The notes beneath the pieces were generated by a model, which saw only the letters and a program-made list of their open reading frames with translations, did no database searches and was not told where the DNA came from. Positions 1 to 8,334 of a stretch of 64,000 nucleotides of DNA are shown here, in pieces (the stretch's first letter is position 1; each line of letters opens with the position of its first letter). This stretch comes from Phenylobacterium deserti (GTDB lineage Bacteria > Pseudomonadota > Alphaproteobacteria > Caulobacterales > Caulobacteraceae): NCBI GenBank assembly GCA_945874825.1, contig CAMCIK010000003.1, forward strand, positions 1 through 64,000, written 5' to 3'. The position numbers and the translations under genes are program-made.

Positions 1-1
1 C

Positions 2-205
2 TTCATCAACAAGAACCCCAGCGTGGTGATGCTGGCCCTCGGCTTCTTGCTGATGATCGGAATGGTGCTGATCGCCGACGGCTTCGGGGTCCATATCCCG
101 AAGGGCTACATCTACACGGCCATGGCCTTCTCGGTGGGAGTTGAGAGCCTCAACATCATCGCCCGGAACGCCAGAGCGAAAAAGGAAGGCCAGGCGGGTC
201 ACTGA
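2..205 (+). CDS. TerC-family integral membrane protein, C-terminal fragment
   Basis: The gene enters from the left edge, so only the last 67 residues are visible. They include a hydrophobic helix ([18 protein letters not shown]) followed by an [21 protein letters not shown] segment, which is the hallmark C-terminus of the TerC/YoaE/YgdQ membrane family. These proteins are linked to metal (Mn, tellurite) homeostasis; the substrate cannot be told from this end. The tail is short and basic ([10 protein letters not shown]). It converges with priA, leaving about 54 bp between the two stops. Family assignment is good; start and full length lie outside the window. Confidence 0.8.
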   Translation, partial: FINKNPSVVMLALGFLLMIGMVLIADGFGVHIPKGYIYTAMAFSVGVESLNIIARNARAKKEGQAGH

Positions 206-236
206 CCCGCCGGCCCCGGCCGAGGCCCCAGGAGAG

Positions 237-266
237 CAGGGCCCTAGAAGACCAGGGCCCTAGAAG
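237..266. repeat. Tandem 14-bp repeat at the priA stop codon
   Basis: The sequence CAGGGCCCTAGAAG occurs at 237-250 and again at 253-266, separated by AC. The right copy contains the priA stop codon (260-262 on the minus strand). Each copy contains the palindrome GGGCCC. It looks like a local slippage duplication between two convergent genes; no function is evident. Confidence 0.75.
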
Positions 267-2422
267 AAGCTGTAGGGGTCGATGTCGACCGTGACCCGGA
301 TGGAGCCGCGCGGCTTCACCCGGGCCCGCCAGGCGCCCATGTAGCCCGAGAGGTCGACCTGCCGGTCGGCCCGGACCAGGAACCGCTTCCGACGGCGCCC
401 GCGGACCAGGGCGAGGGGGGCGTCGGCCGGGCCGTAGACCTCGACGCCCTCGGCATTGGGCGCAGAGGCCGCCATTTCCCGGACAAAGGCTTCCAGGGCC
501 TCGGGATCCCGCCCCGAGACGATAACGGCGGCAAGCCGGCCGAAAGGCGGCAGGCCGGCGATCTCTCGCTCGTCCAGTTCCGTGCGGACGAAGGCGTCCC
601 GGTCCTGCGCCCTGAGGGCCTGCATGACCGGATGGTCCGGCGCCCAGGTCTGGATAAGGGCTCGGCCCGGACGGTCCCGGCGGCCCGCCCGCCCCGTCGC
701 CTGGGCCAGCAGCTGGAAGGTCCGCTCCGCCGCCCGCAGATCGCCCCCACGCAGGCCGAGGTCGGCGTCGATCACCCCCACAAGGGTCAGGTTGGGAAAG
801 TTGTGGCCCTTGGCGGCCGCCTGGGTGGCCACCAGGATGTCAATTCCGCCGGCCTCCATGGTCTCGACCAGGGTCCGGGCGTCCGCGGCGCTGCGCACCG
901 TGTCCGAGGAAAAGACCGCGATCCGCGCCTCGGGAAACAAGAGGCGGGCCTCCTCCTCCAGTCGCTCGACCCCCGGACCGATGGACACGAGGGAGTCCGC
1001 CGCCCCGCAGTGGGGGCAGTGGGTGGGGCGGGGCATGGAGAAGCCGGTCAGGTGGCAGACAAGGCGGTTGGTGTAGCGATGCTCGACCAGCCAGGAATCG
1101 GTATCGGGCGCCGTGAGCTTCTGGCCACAGGCCTTGCAGAGCACCAGGGGGGCATAGCCGCGCCGGTTCAGGAAGAGCAGGGTCTGCTCTCCCGCCGCGA
1201 GCGTCTCGGCCATGGCTATGGCCAGGGGGGGTGAAATCCAGCGCCCCGCGTCCGGGGGCGTCTCCCGGAGGTCGACGAGGCGGATGTCCGGCAGCCGGGC
1301 CTCCCCGTGCCGGTCGGATAGCCGGAGCCAGCGATACCGGCCGGTCTCTGCATTGCGCAGGGACTCCAGGGACGGCGTCGCTGACGCCAGGATGACAGAG
1401 GCGTCCTCGATCTTGGCGCGGACCACGGCCAGGTCCCGGGCCTGGTAGATGAAGCCATCTTCCTGCTTGAAGGAGGTGTCGTGCTCCTCGTCCACCACCA
1501 CAAGCGACAGTCGCCGGAAGGGCAGGAAGAGGGCCGAGCGGGCGCCCACGACCATCCGGCACCGGCCTTCCGCCACCGCGTCCCAGACCCGGCGCCGCTG
1601 GGGCGGGGCGACGCCGGAGTGCCATTCACCTGGGGCACCGCCGAACCGTTCCGTAACCCTTGCGATCAGGGCCTGGGTCAGGGCGATCTCCGGCAGCAGG
1701 ACCAGGACCTGGGCCGCCGGATCCGCGGCCAGGGCGGCGCGGACCGCTTCCAGGTAAACCTCGGTCTTTCCCGATCCCGTCACGCCGTCCAGGAGGGCGG
1801 CCTGGAAACCGCCCTCGGCGATCATCGCCTTGAGGGCCGCGGCGGCGGCGGCCTGGCTGGCGTTGAGGGGCGGCGCGGGCAGGTCCAGGTCGGGTGGCCC
1901 AAAGGGATCCGGCGCAGGCGCGAAGCGAAGCTCGAGGGCACCGTCGTCGATCAGGCCCCGGACCACGGCGGCGGAGACCCCCGCCCTGCGGGCGAGGTCC
2001 GCAGGCATGGCGGGAGCTGCGGCAGCGGCCTCGAGGACCCGGGTGCGGGCAGGGGTGGAGCGGGCGGGCGGCCGGCCAGTGGCCGCTGCCATCCGGTCGG
2101 GACGCGGCGGCGGGGCTCTCGCACCGCGCAGGGCGATGGCCAGGGGCAGGCCAGCGACGTCGGCGGCGTAGCGGGCGGCCCACTGCACGAACTCCAGGGT
2201 GGAAGGGCTGAGCGGAGGCGCATCGAGCCGCCCGGCCAGGGGCTTCAGCGGCCGGTTTCCGCCGGTGCCTTCGCGCAGGCCTGTCACCACCCCGGTCACG
2301 AGCCGACCCCCGAGGGGCGCGGCAACCTGGTCGCCCACAGCCAGCTCCAGGCCCTCGGGCACCTCGTAGTCGAAGGCCTCGGACAGGGGCAGGGGCAGGA
2401 GGACGGAGGCGATGCGGCTCAT
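260..2422 (-). CDS. priA: Primosomal replication protein N' (PriA helicase)
   Basis: A DEAH-type 3'-5' helicase that restarts stalled replication forks by loading the primosome. Visible are the N-terminal DNA-binding region (SEAFDYEVPEGL), Walker A GVTGSGKTEVY near residue 215, DEEH near 311, and the C-terminal helicase lobe (GVIDADLGLRGGDLRAAERT). The start is set at the ATG at 2422 (MSRIASVLLP), where homology begins; an in-frame ATG 28 codons upstream adds a low-complexity leader. The zinc region (about 427-470) has CKAC and CPHC, but the second canonical pair is replaced by APDT and only one Cys of the third remains, so five of the usual eight. The protein is 720 residues, a normal length. 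Confidence 0.95.
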   Translation of the reverse strand: MSRIASVLLPLPLSEAFDYEVPEGLELAVGDQVAAPLGGRLVTGVVTGLREGTGGNRPLKPLAGRLDAPPLSPSTLEFVQWAARYAADVAGLPLAIALRGARAPPPRPDRMAAATGRPPARSTPARTRVLEAAAAAPAMPADLARRAGVSAAVVRGLIDDGALELRFAPAPDPFGPPDLDLPAPPLNASQAAAAAALKAMIAEGGFQAALLDGVTGSGKTEVYLEAVRAALAADPAAQVLVLLPEIALTQALIARVTERFGGAPGEWHSGVAPPQRRRVWDAVAEGRCRMVVGARSALFLPFRRLSLVVVDEEHDTSFKQEDGFIYQARDLAVVRAKIEDASVILASATPSLESLRNAETGRYRWLRLSDRHGEARLPDIRLVDLRETPPDAGRWISPPLAIAMAETLAAGEQTLLFLNRRGYAPLVLCKACGQKLTAPDTDSWLVEHRYTNRLVCHLTGFSMPRPTHCPHCGAADSLVSIGPGVERLEEEARLLFPEARIAVFSSDTVRSAADARTLVETMEAGGIDILVATQAAAKGHNFPNLTLVGVIDADLGLRGGDLRAAERTFQLLAQATGRAGRRDRPGRALIQTWAPDHPVMQALRAQDRDAFVRTELDEREIAGLPPFGRLAAVIVSGRDPEALEAFVREMAASAPNAEGVEVYGPADAPLALVRGRRRKRFLVRADRQVDLSGYMGAWRARVKPRGSIRVTVDIDPYSFF

Positions 2423-2547
2423 CTTGTCGTCTTCATACCCCGAGTGTGCCCGCGCCGCCTCCGGTTCCTCGACAGGATCAGGTCGGGGCTTCCGGGCGGC
2501 GGCCATGAGCCCTACAAGACCCCGACAACAGAAGCGGACGCAGCAGC

Positions 2548-3201
2548 ATGCAACTCTTCCTCGATACCACGGACGTGGCGATCCTCCGGGACCTGGCCGC
2601 CACAGGCCTCGTCGACGGGGTGACCACCAATCCCACCCTGATCGCGAAGTCGGGCCGTCCGATGTTCGAGGTGATCGCCGAGATCTGCAGCCTGGTCGAG
2701 GGGCCGGTCAGCGCAGAGGTCGCCGCCACCGATACGGCGGGCATGCTCGCCGAAGGGGCGAGGCTGGCGGCCATCGCGCCGAACGTGGTGGTCAAGGTGC
2801 CGCTGACCCGGGAAGGCCTGGTGGCGACCTCCGAGTTCGCAGTCCAGGGCATAGCGACCAATGTCACCCTCTGCTTCTCTGCGGCCCAGGCCCTGCTGGC
2901 GGCCAAGGCGGGCGCCTCGTACATCTCGCCCTTCATCGGCAGGCTGGACGACCATGGCGCCGACGGCATGTCGCTGATCGCCGAGATCCGCACCATCTAC
3001 GACAACTATGACTTCGACACCGAGATCCTGGCCGCTTCGATCCGGAGCCCCGACCATGTGACGATGGCGGCCCTGGCGGGGTCGGACTGCGCCACCCTGC
3101 CGCCGGAGGTCTTCGCCGCCCTCTTCAAGCACCCGTTAACCGAACGGGGCCTTTCTCAGTTCCTCAGCGACTGGGCCGCAACCGGGCAGTCGATTCTCTG
3201 A
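2548..3201 (+). CDS. fsa: Fructose-6-phosphate aldolase/transaldolase-like protein (TalB/Fsa family)
   Basis: A 217-residue TIM-barrel aldolase of the small transaldolase subfamily ([16 protein letters not shown], then [14 protein letters not shown]). The Schiff-base lysine is in VVVKVPLT, near residue 86. It interconverts C3/C6/C7 sugar phosphates (pentose phosphate branch or fructose-6-phosphate cleavage); which activity dominates cannot be read from sequence. The start ATG lies 125 bp from the divergent priA start. DUF484 follows 16 bp downstream on the same strand, suggesting co-transcription with DUF484 and xerC. Confidence 0.92.
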   Translation: MQLFLDTTDVAILRDLAATGLVDGVTTNPTLIAKSGRPMFEVIAEICSLVEGPVSAEVAATDTAGMLAEGARLAAIAPNVVVKVPLTREGLVATSEFAVQGIATNVTLCFSAAQALLAAKAGASYISPFIGRLDDHGADGMSLIAEIRTIYDNYDFDTEILAASIRSPDHVTMAALAGSDCATLPPEVFAALFKHPLTERGLSQFLSDWAATGQSIL

Positions 3202-3217
3202 CGGAGGCGGGACGCGC

Positions 3218-3895
3218 ATGAGCGGGGCGGGCGAGGCAGAGCCGACGGAAGACCCCTGTCCCGAGACCGTGCGGGCCGCACTCCTGAAGCGTCCGGACAT
3301 ACTGACGGGCGATCCCGAGACCCTGCAGGCCCTCGGCCTGGCCCTTGGCGCGGAGGCCCGCGTGGTCGCCTTCGGTCCCGCGGCCCTGGCCCGGGTCAGC
3401 GAGACGGCGCGCCGGGAGAGCGAGGCCCGGGCCAGCCTCGAGGCCGTGGCGCGGGCCAATTTCGTCGCCCATGCCCAGACCCGCGAGGCGGTGATCGACC
3501 TCCTGGACGCCAGGGACGCCCCCGACCTGGCCCGACGCCTCGACGAGATCGCACGCACCCGGTTCGGGCTGCAGGCCGGAGCCCTGGGGCTTGAGGGCAG
3601 GGCGGCGCCGGAAGGCTGGCGGGCACTGCCCCCCGGGGGCGTGGACCAGGTCCTGGAGCCCGGGGCCAACCTCCTGCTCGGCTTCCGCGCCACGGCCCTG
3701 GGCCTGTTCGGCGACCAGGCCCCCTTCATCCGGTCCATGGCCCTTGCCCGGCTGGACCTGCCCGACGACGGGGGCGTGGGCCTGATGGGGTTTGGCTCCG
3801 GCGACCCGGAAGGCTTCACCCCGGACATGGGCCCGGAGCTCGTCAGCTTCATGGCCCGGGTGACCGAGAGGCTGGCGGGGCGGCTTCAGCGCTGA
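3218..3895 (+). CDS. DUF484 family protein
   Basis: A 225-residue protein with a GAF-like DUF484 fold: an N-terminal helical stretch rich in Glu and Arg (about 45-80), then a C-terminal sensor-like half ending in GPELVSFMARVTERLAGRL. The biochemical function of the family is unknown. It is repeatedly found directly upstream of a Xer recombinase in Proteobacteria, as here, where its TGA overlaps the xerC ATG. A purine-rich GGAGGCGGG precedes the ATG. The name is a domain assignment only. Confidence 0.85.
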   Translation: MSGAGEAEPTEDPCPETVRAALLKRPDILTGDPETLQALGLALGAEARVVAFGPAALARVSETARRESEARASLEAVARANFVAHAQTREAVIDLLDARDAPDLARRLDEIARTRFGLQAGALGLEGRAAPEGWRALPPGGVDQVLEPGANLLLGFRATALGLFGDQAPFIRSMALARLDLPDDGGVGLMGFGSGDPEGFTPDMGPELVSFMARVTERLAGRLQR

Positions 3896-4809
3896 TGGAC
3901 GCCCGCGCCGCCCTCGACCAGTGGCTGGAGCACCTGGAGCAGGAAAGGCGCCTGTCGCCACGCACCCTGGCTGCCTACGGATTCATCGGCCGGCGCTATC
4001 TGGGCTTCCTGGAGCACCACCGCGGCGGCCCTCTGTCTGCGGTCGACCTGGGAGAGGTCAGCGCGGCGGAGATCCGGGCCTGGCTGGCCGTTCTTCGCCA
4101 GGGCGAGACACCGCTCTCGCCGCGGTCCCTGTCCCAGTCCCTGTCGGCGGTGCGCACCTTCCATGCCTTCCTGGATCGGCGGCTGGACATTCCCAATCCC
4201 TCCTTGGCCCTGGTGAGGGGGCCGCGCGTGCGTCCCTCCGCGCCGCGCCCGGTCACGGAGACCCAGGCGGCGGAACTCCTCGCCGAACCCGGCCTGGACG
4301 CCAACCTCGACCCCTGGGAGGCCGCACGGGACGCCGCGGTCCTGACCCTGCTCTACGGCTGCGGCCTGCGCATTTCCGAGGCCCTGTCCCTGCGCCGGCG
4401 GGACGCTCCGCTCGGGGAGGTCCTGCGCATCACCGGCAAGGGGGGAAAGACCCGGATGGCACCGATCCTGCCCCGGGTGGCCGAGGCGGTGGACGCCTAT
4501 GCCCGCGCCCTGCCCTTCCCCCTTTCGCCCGATGAGCCCCTGTTCCGCGCCCGGCGGGGCGGGCCCCTTTCGCCCCGGCATGTCCAGGCGACGGTGCAGG
4601 GGATGCGGGGGCGGCTGGGCCTGCCCGACAGCGCCACGCCCCACGCCCTCAGGCATGCCTTCGCCACCCACCTGCTGGGGGCCGGGGCCGATCTCAGGTC
4701 GATCCAGGAACTGCTAGGCCACGCCTCCCTGTCCACCACCCAACGGTACACCCAGGTGGATTCCGCCGCCCTGCTCCGGGCCTATGCGAGCGCCCATCCG
4801 AGAGCCTGA
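3895..4809 (+). CDS. xerC: Tyrosine recombinase XerC
   Basis: Site-specific tyrosine recombinase that resolves chromosome dimers at dif together with XerD. The 304-residue protein has the N-terminal SAM-like core-binding domain (DQWLEHLEQERRLSPRTLAAY) and a catalytic domain with Arg in YGCGLRISEAL (about 158), Lys in KGGKTR (about 184), HALRHAFATHLL (about 249), the second His in LLGHASLSTTQ (about 276) and the nucleophile Tyr in QRYTQVD (about 285). All active-site residues are present. Its ATG overlaps the DUF484 stop, so translation is probably coupled. XerC rather than XerD is inferred from context. Confidence 0.92.
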   Translation: MDARAALDQWLEHLEQERRLSPRTLAAYGFIGRRYLGFLEHHRGGPLSAVDLGEVSAAEIRAWLAVLRQGETPLSPRSLSQSLSAVRTFHAFLDRRLDIPNPSLALVRGPRVRPSAPRPVTETQAAELLAEPGLDANLDPWEAARDAAVLTLLYGCGLRISEALSLRRRDAPLGEVLRITGKGGKTRMAPILPRVAEAVDAYARALPFPLSPDEPLFRARRGGPLSPRHVQATVQGMRGRLGLPDSATPHALRHAFATHLLGAGADLRSIQELLGHASLSTTQRYTQVDSAALLRAYASAHPRA

Positions 4810-4879
4810 TTTCTGGCTACCCGCATGCGCGGGAATCCAATAAAGTTTCGCAAAATCGAAACCTGCTGGGGATCTACAA

Positions 4880-5641
4880 ATGAAAACCGTGATGCGGGCC
4901 GTTACCTCTGCCTTCCTCCTCGCCGCTGCATCAGGTGCCCATGGGGAGGAGGCCGCCAACAACGGCACGGACCCGACCAAGCTGACCACCGTGGCCCAGG
5001 CGACCTGGGAGCGCCTGGACCTCAACGGCGGCTTCCGGAGCGACACCCTGAAGCTGAACTATACGGTTCCGCTCGGGGAAAAGCGGGACTGGAGCCTCCG
5101 CTACCGTGTGCCCCTCGCCTCCGTCGACGTCCTTGGGGACGACAGTTACGGCCTGGGGGACGTCTCCGTGCAGGCGACCCATGTCTTCGGTCTGAGCCGC
5201 CAGGGCGGCTGGGTCGCCCAAGGGGAGATGATCTTGGACACCGCCTCGCGGGACGAGCTCGGTACGGGCAAGAATGTCCTGAAGGGGACGCTCATCAGGG
5301 CCTGGTTCCTGGAGAACGGCGCGATCTTCGCCCCCGCCCTCGTCCACTCGGAGTCTCTCTGGGGCGACGACCGCAGGCGGGACGTCCGGGTCACCACCGT
5401 GGACTTCTACTACGTGCCCAAGCTGAAGGATTCGCGGAACCTCATCACGTTTGATCCCTCGATCAACCAGGACTGGGAAAACGACAAGACCTACCTGGGC
5501 CTTGCGGTGACCTATGGCCGGGTCCTGGGTCCCGCCTTCGGCGGCACGGGCATCGTGACGATCAAGCCCTCGGTCTTCGCCGGCGATGACCGCTTCGGGG
5601 ACTGGGGCCTGGAAGTCGGCTACAAGGTGCTCGGCTTCTGA
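4880..5641 (+). CDS. Small predicted outer-membrane beta-barrel protein
   Basis: A 253-residue exported protein of no recognised family. Residues 1-22 form a signal peptide (MKTVMRAVTSAFLLAAASGAHG). The mature part alternates hydrophobic and polar residues in short strands (TLKLNYTVPLGEKRDWSLRYRVPL, LGLAVTYGRVLG) and ends in an aromatic (GYKVLGF), a typical outer-membrane barrel signature. It resembles transporter-like proteins of the phenol meta-pathway outer-membrane type, but only in architecture. It stands alone 70 bp after xerC, and lpd converges on it. Barrel prediction is fair; function is unknown. Confidence 0.6.
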   Translation: MKTVMRAVTSAFLLAAASGAHGEEAANNGTDPTKLTTVAQATWERLDLNGGFRSDTLKLNYTVPLGEKRDWSLRYRVPLASVDVLGDDSYGLGDVSVQATHVFGLSRQGGWVAQGEMILDTASRDELGTGKNVLKGTLIRAWFLENGAIFAPALVHSESLWGDDRRRDVRVTTVDFYYVPKLKDSRNLITFDPSINQDWENDKTYLGLAVTYGRVLGPAFGGTGIVTIKPSVFAGDDRFGDWGLEVGYKVLGF

Positions 5642-5662
5642 GCCTGAACCGGTGACAGGCCG

Positions 5663-7060
5663 TCAGGCCTGCATGGTCCAGCCCTCGACGCCCATGGCGG
5701 CCTGCCTGCCGGCTTCGGAGCGCGTCGGGTGCGGATGGCAGACGCGGGCGATGTCCTCACTGGCGGCCCGGAAGGCCATGGCCACGCAGTACTCGCCGAT
5801 CATCTCGCCCGCCTGAGGCCCCAGTATGTGCACGCCCAGGACCTCGTCCGTGGCGGCGTCGGCCAGGACCTTCACGAGGCCGTCGGTCTCGTGGTTGATC
5901 TTGGCCCGGCTGTTGGCGGCAAAGGGGAACTTGCCGGCCTTGTAGGCGCGGCCCTCGGCCTTGAGCTGCTCTTCACTGCGGCCGACCCAGGCGACTTCGG
6001 GGGTGGTGTAGACCACGCTGGGCACCAGATTGTAGTCCACGTGACCGGCCTTGCCGGCGATCAGCTCGATGCAGGCGACGGCGTCCTCCTCGGCCTTATG
6101 GGCCAGCATGGGGCCGTGGATCACGTCACCAATGGCCCAGACACCCGCCGCCGCCGTGCGGAAGTGGTCGGTCTCCAGGAAGCCCCGGGCGTCGGGCACC
6201 AGGCCCACCGTCTCCAGGCCCAGGCCGGCCGTATAAGGACGTCGGCCGACGGCCAGGAGGACCCGGTCAGCGGTCAGGGTCTCGGCGCCGCCGCCCGCGG
6301 CGGGCTCGACCGTGAGGTCCACCCGGGACTTACCGGCCTTGGCACCGGTGACCTTGGAACCGAGACGGAAGTTGATGCCCTGCTTGGCCAGGATCCTCTG
6401 GAAGGCCTTGGCGACCTCGGCGTCCATGCCCGGGCAGATGCGATCCAGGTACTCGACCACGGTCACCTCGGCGCCCAGCCGGCGCCAGACCGAGCCCAGC
6501 TCGAGGCCGATGATGCCCGCCCCAATGACCACCAGGGTCTTGGGAACCTCCGAAAACGCCAGGGCACCGGTGGAGTCGACAATGCGGTCGCCGTCGACCT
6601 TGAGGCCAGGAAGGCCTGAGGGCTCGGAACCGGTGGCGATGATGATGTCCTTGGCCTCGAGGGTGAGGGTCTTGCCATCCGCCCCGTCCACCTCGACCCG
6701 GCCGGGGCCCGCGATCCGCCCCTTGCCGAGCAGGCGCTCGACCTTGTTCTTCTTCATGAGGAAGTCGACGCCCTTGGTGAGGGCGGTCACCGACTCGTCC
6801 TTCTGGGCCATCATCTTCGACAGGTTCAGGCGGGGAGTGACCTCGATCCCCAGGTGCTCGAACTCCCGGTTGGCGGACTCAAAGAGCTCGGAGGCATGCA
6901 GCAGGGCCTTGGAGGGCATGCAGCCGACGTTGAGGCAGGTGCCGCCAAGGGTATCGCGCATCTCGATGATGGCGGCCTTCAGGCCAAGCTGGCCGGCGCG
7001 GATGGCGGCATTGTAGCCCCCGGGGCCGCCCCCGATGATGACGACGTCGTACTGGGACAT
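5663..7060 (-). CDS. lpd: Dihydrolipoyl dehydrogenase (E3)
   Basis: FAD-dependent E3 subunit that reoxidises the dihydrolipoyl groups of 2-oxo acid dehydrogenases with NAD+. Of 465 residues, the N-terminus has the FAD motif VVIIGGGPGGYNAA, the redox disulfide is GGTCLNVGC (about 38-43), the NAD site is VVIGAGIIGLELG, and the C-terminal dimer domain carries the catalytic HPHPTRSE. It is last in the minus-strand run sucA-sucB-lpd, 34 bp after sucB, which makes it the partner of the 2-oxoglutarate dehydrogenase complex. Confidence 0.97.
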   Translation of the reverse strand: MSQYDVVIIGGGPGGYNAAIRAGQLGLKAAIIEMRDTLGGTCLNVGCMPSKALLHASELFESANREFEHLGIEVTPRLNLSKMMAQKDESVTALTKGVDFLMKKNKVERLLGKGRIAGPGRVEVDGADGKTLTLEAKDIIIATGSEPSGLPGLKVDGDRIVDSTGALAFSEVPKTLVVIGAGIIGLELGSVWRRLGAEVTVVEYLDRICPGMDAEVAKAFQRILAKQGINFRLGSKVTGAKAGKSRVDLTVEPAAGGGAETLTADRVLLAVGRRPYTAGLGLETVGLVPDARGFLETDHFRTAAAGVWAIGDVIHGPMLAHKAEEDAVACIELIAGKAGHVDYNLVPSVVYTTPEVAWVGRSEEQLKAEGRAYKAGKFPFAANSRAKINHETDGLVKVLADAATDEVLGVHILGPQAGEMIGEYCVAMAFRAASEDIARVCHPHPTRSEAGRQAAMGVEGWTMQA

Positions 7061-7094
7061 GGGATTTCCTCGCCCGCCTGGGGCCTGAACCGAG

Positions 7095-8318
7095 TTAAAT
7101 GTCGAGCAGCAGTCGCTGCGGATCCTCGATGGCTTCCTTGACGCGGACCAGGAAGGTCACGGCGCCCTGGCCGTCGACGACCCGGTGATCATAGGACAGG
7201 GCCAGGTACATCATCGGCCGGATGACCACCTGGCCGTTCACGGCCACCGGGCGCTCCTGGATCTTGTGCATGCCCAGAATGCCCGACTGCGGCGCATTCA
7301 GGATCGGCGTCGACATGAGCGAACCATAGACCCCGCCGTTCGAGATGGTGAAGGTGCCGCCCTGCAGGTCGTCCAGGGCCAGGGCGCCGTCGCGGGCCTT
7401 CTTGCCGAGGTCGCCGATGGCCTTCTCGACCCCCGCCAGGGACAGGACGTCGGCGTCCCGGACCACGGGCACGACCAGGCCGCGGTCGGTGCCGACGGCC
7501 ACGCCAATGTCGTAGTGGTTCTTGTAGATCAGGTCCTGGCCATCGATCTCGGCATTGACCTCGGGCACGGCCTTGAGGGCGTGGATACAGGCCCGGACAA
7601 AGAAGCCCATGAACCCCAGCTTGACGCCGTGGGTCTTCTCGAAGCCTTCCTTGTAGGTGTTGCGCAGAGCCATGATGGCGCTCATGTCGACCTCATTGAA
7701 GGTCGTGAGCATGGCGGCCGTCTGCTGGGCCTCCTTGAGGCGGCGGGCGATGGTCTGCCGTAGCCGGGTCATGCGCACGCGCTCCTCACGGGCATGGGCC
7801 TCGCGCGGGGCGGCGGGTGCAGGTGTCGGCGGCGGGGCAGCGGCCCGGGCTTCGAGGGCGGCCAGGGCGTCGGCCTTGGTCACGCGTCCGTCCTTGCCCG
7901 TGCCGGGGATGGCGGCGGGATCGAGCCCGCCCTCCGTGGCGATGCGCTGGGCCGACGGGGCCAGGACCGGGGCAGCGGAAGTGGTGGCCGGAGCGGTGGC
8001 CGGGGCGGGCGCAGGCTTTGCCGCCTTGGGGGCTGCGGGCGCGGCAGCCGGAGCGGGTGCAGCTGCGGGCGCGGCGGCGGCGGCCCCTTCTTTCAGGTGT
8101 CCAAGGACCGCGCCCGGCTCGACCGTGGCGCCTTCCTCGGCGGAGATGGACTCCAGGACGCCATCGGCGGGCGCGGCCACCTCGAGGCTGACCTTGTCGG
8201 TTTCAAGCTCGACGAGGATCTCGTCCTTGCGGACCGCCTCCCCGGGCTTCTTGGCCCAGCGCGCCACAGTGGCCTCGGAGACGGACTCTCCGAGGGCGGG
8301 GGTCATGATGTCAGCCAT
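7095..8318 (-). CDS. sucB: 2-Oxoglutarate dehydrogenase E2 (dihydrolipoyl succinyltransferase)
   Basis: Transfers succinyl groups from the E1-bound intermediate to CoA. The 407 residues contain an N-terminal lipoyl domain with the lipoylated Lys in [11 protein letters not shown], a long Ala/Pro linker, a peripheral-subunit-binding domain ([30 protein letters not shown]) and the catalytic core ending in [13 protein letters not shown] with the active His and Asp. It starts 16 bp after sucA, so the two are translated from one message. Succinyl specificity follows from the neighbours. Confidence 0.97.
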   Translation of the reverse strand: MADIMTPALGESVSEATVARWAKKPGEAVRKDEILVELETDKVSLEVAAPADGVLESISAEEGATVEPGAVLGHLKEGAAAAAPAAAPAPAAAPAAPKAAKPAPAPATAPATTSAAPVLAPSAQRIATEGGLDPAAIPGTGKDGRVTKADALAALEARAAAPPPTPAPAAPREAHAREERVRMTRLRQTIARRLKEAQQTAAMLTTFNEVDMSAIMALRNTYKEGFEKTHGVKLGFMGFFVRACIHALKAVPEVNAEIDGQDLIYKNHYDIGVAVGTDRGLVVPVVRDADVLSLAGVEKAIGDLGKKARDGALALDDLQGGTFTISNGGVYGSLMSTPILNAPQSGILGMHKIQERPVAVNGQVVIRPMMYLALSYDHRVVDGQGAVTFLVRVKEAIEDPQRLLLDI

Positions 8319-8334
8319 GGTCGTGTCCTCCTGT

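Noticed and set aside
4822-4842. CCCGC/GCGGG hairpin after xerC as a terminator
   Set aside because: The stem has five pairs and no T-run follows.
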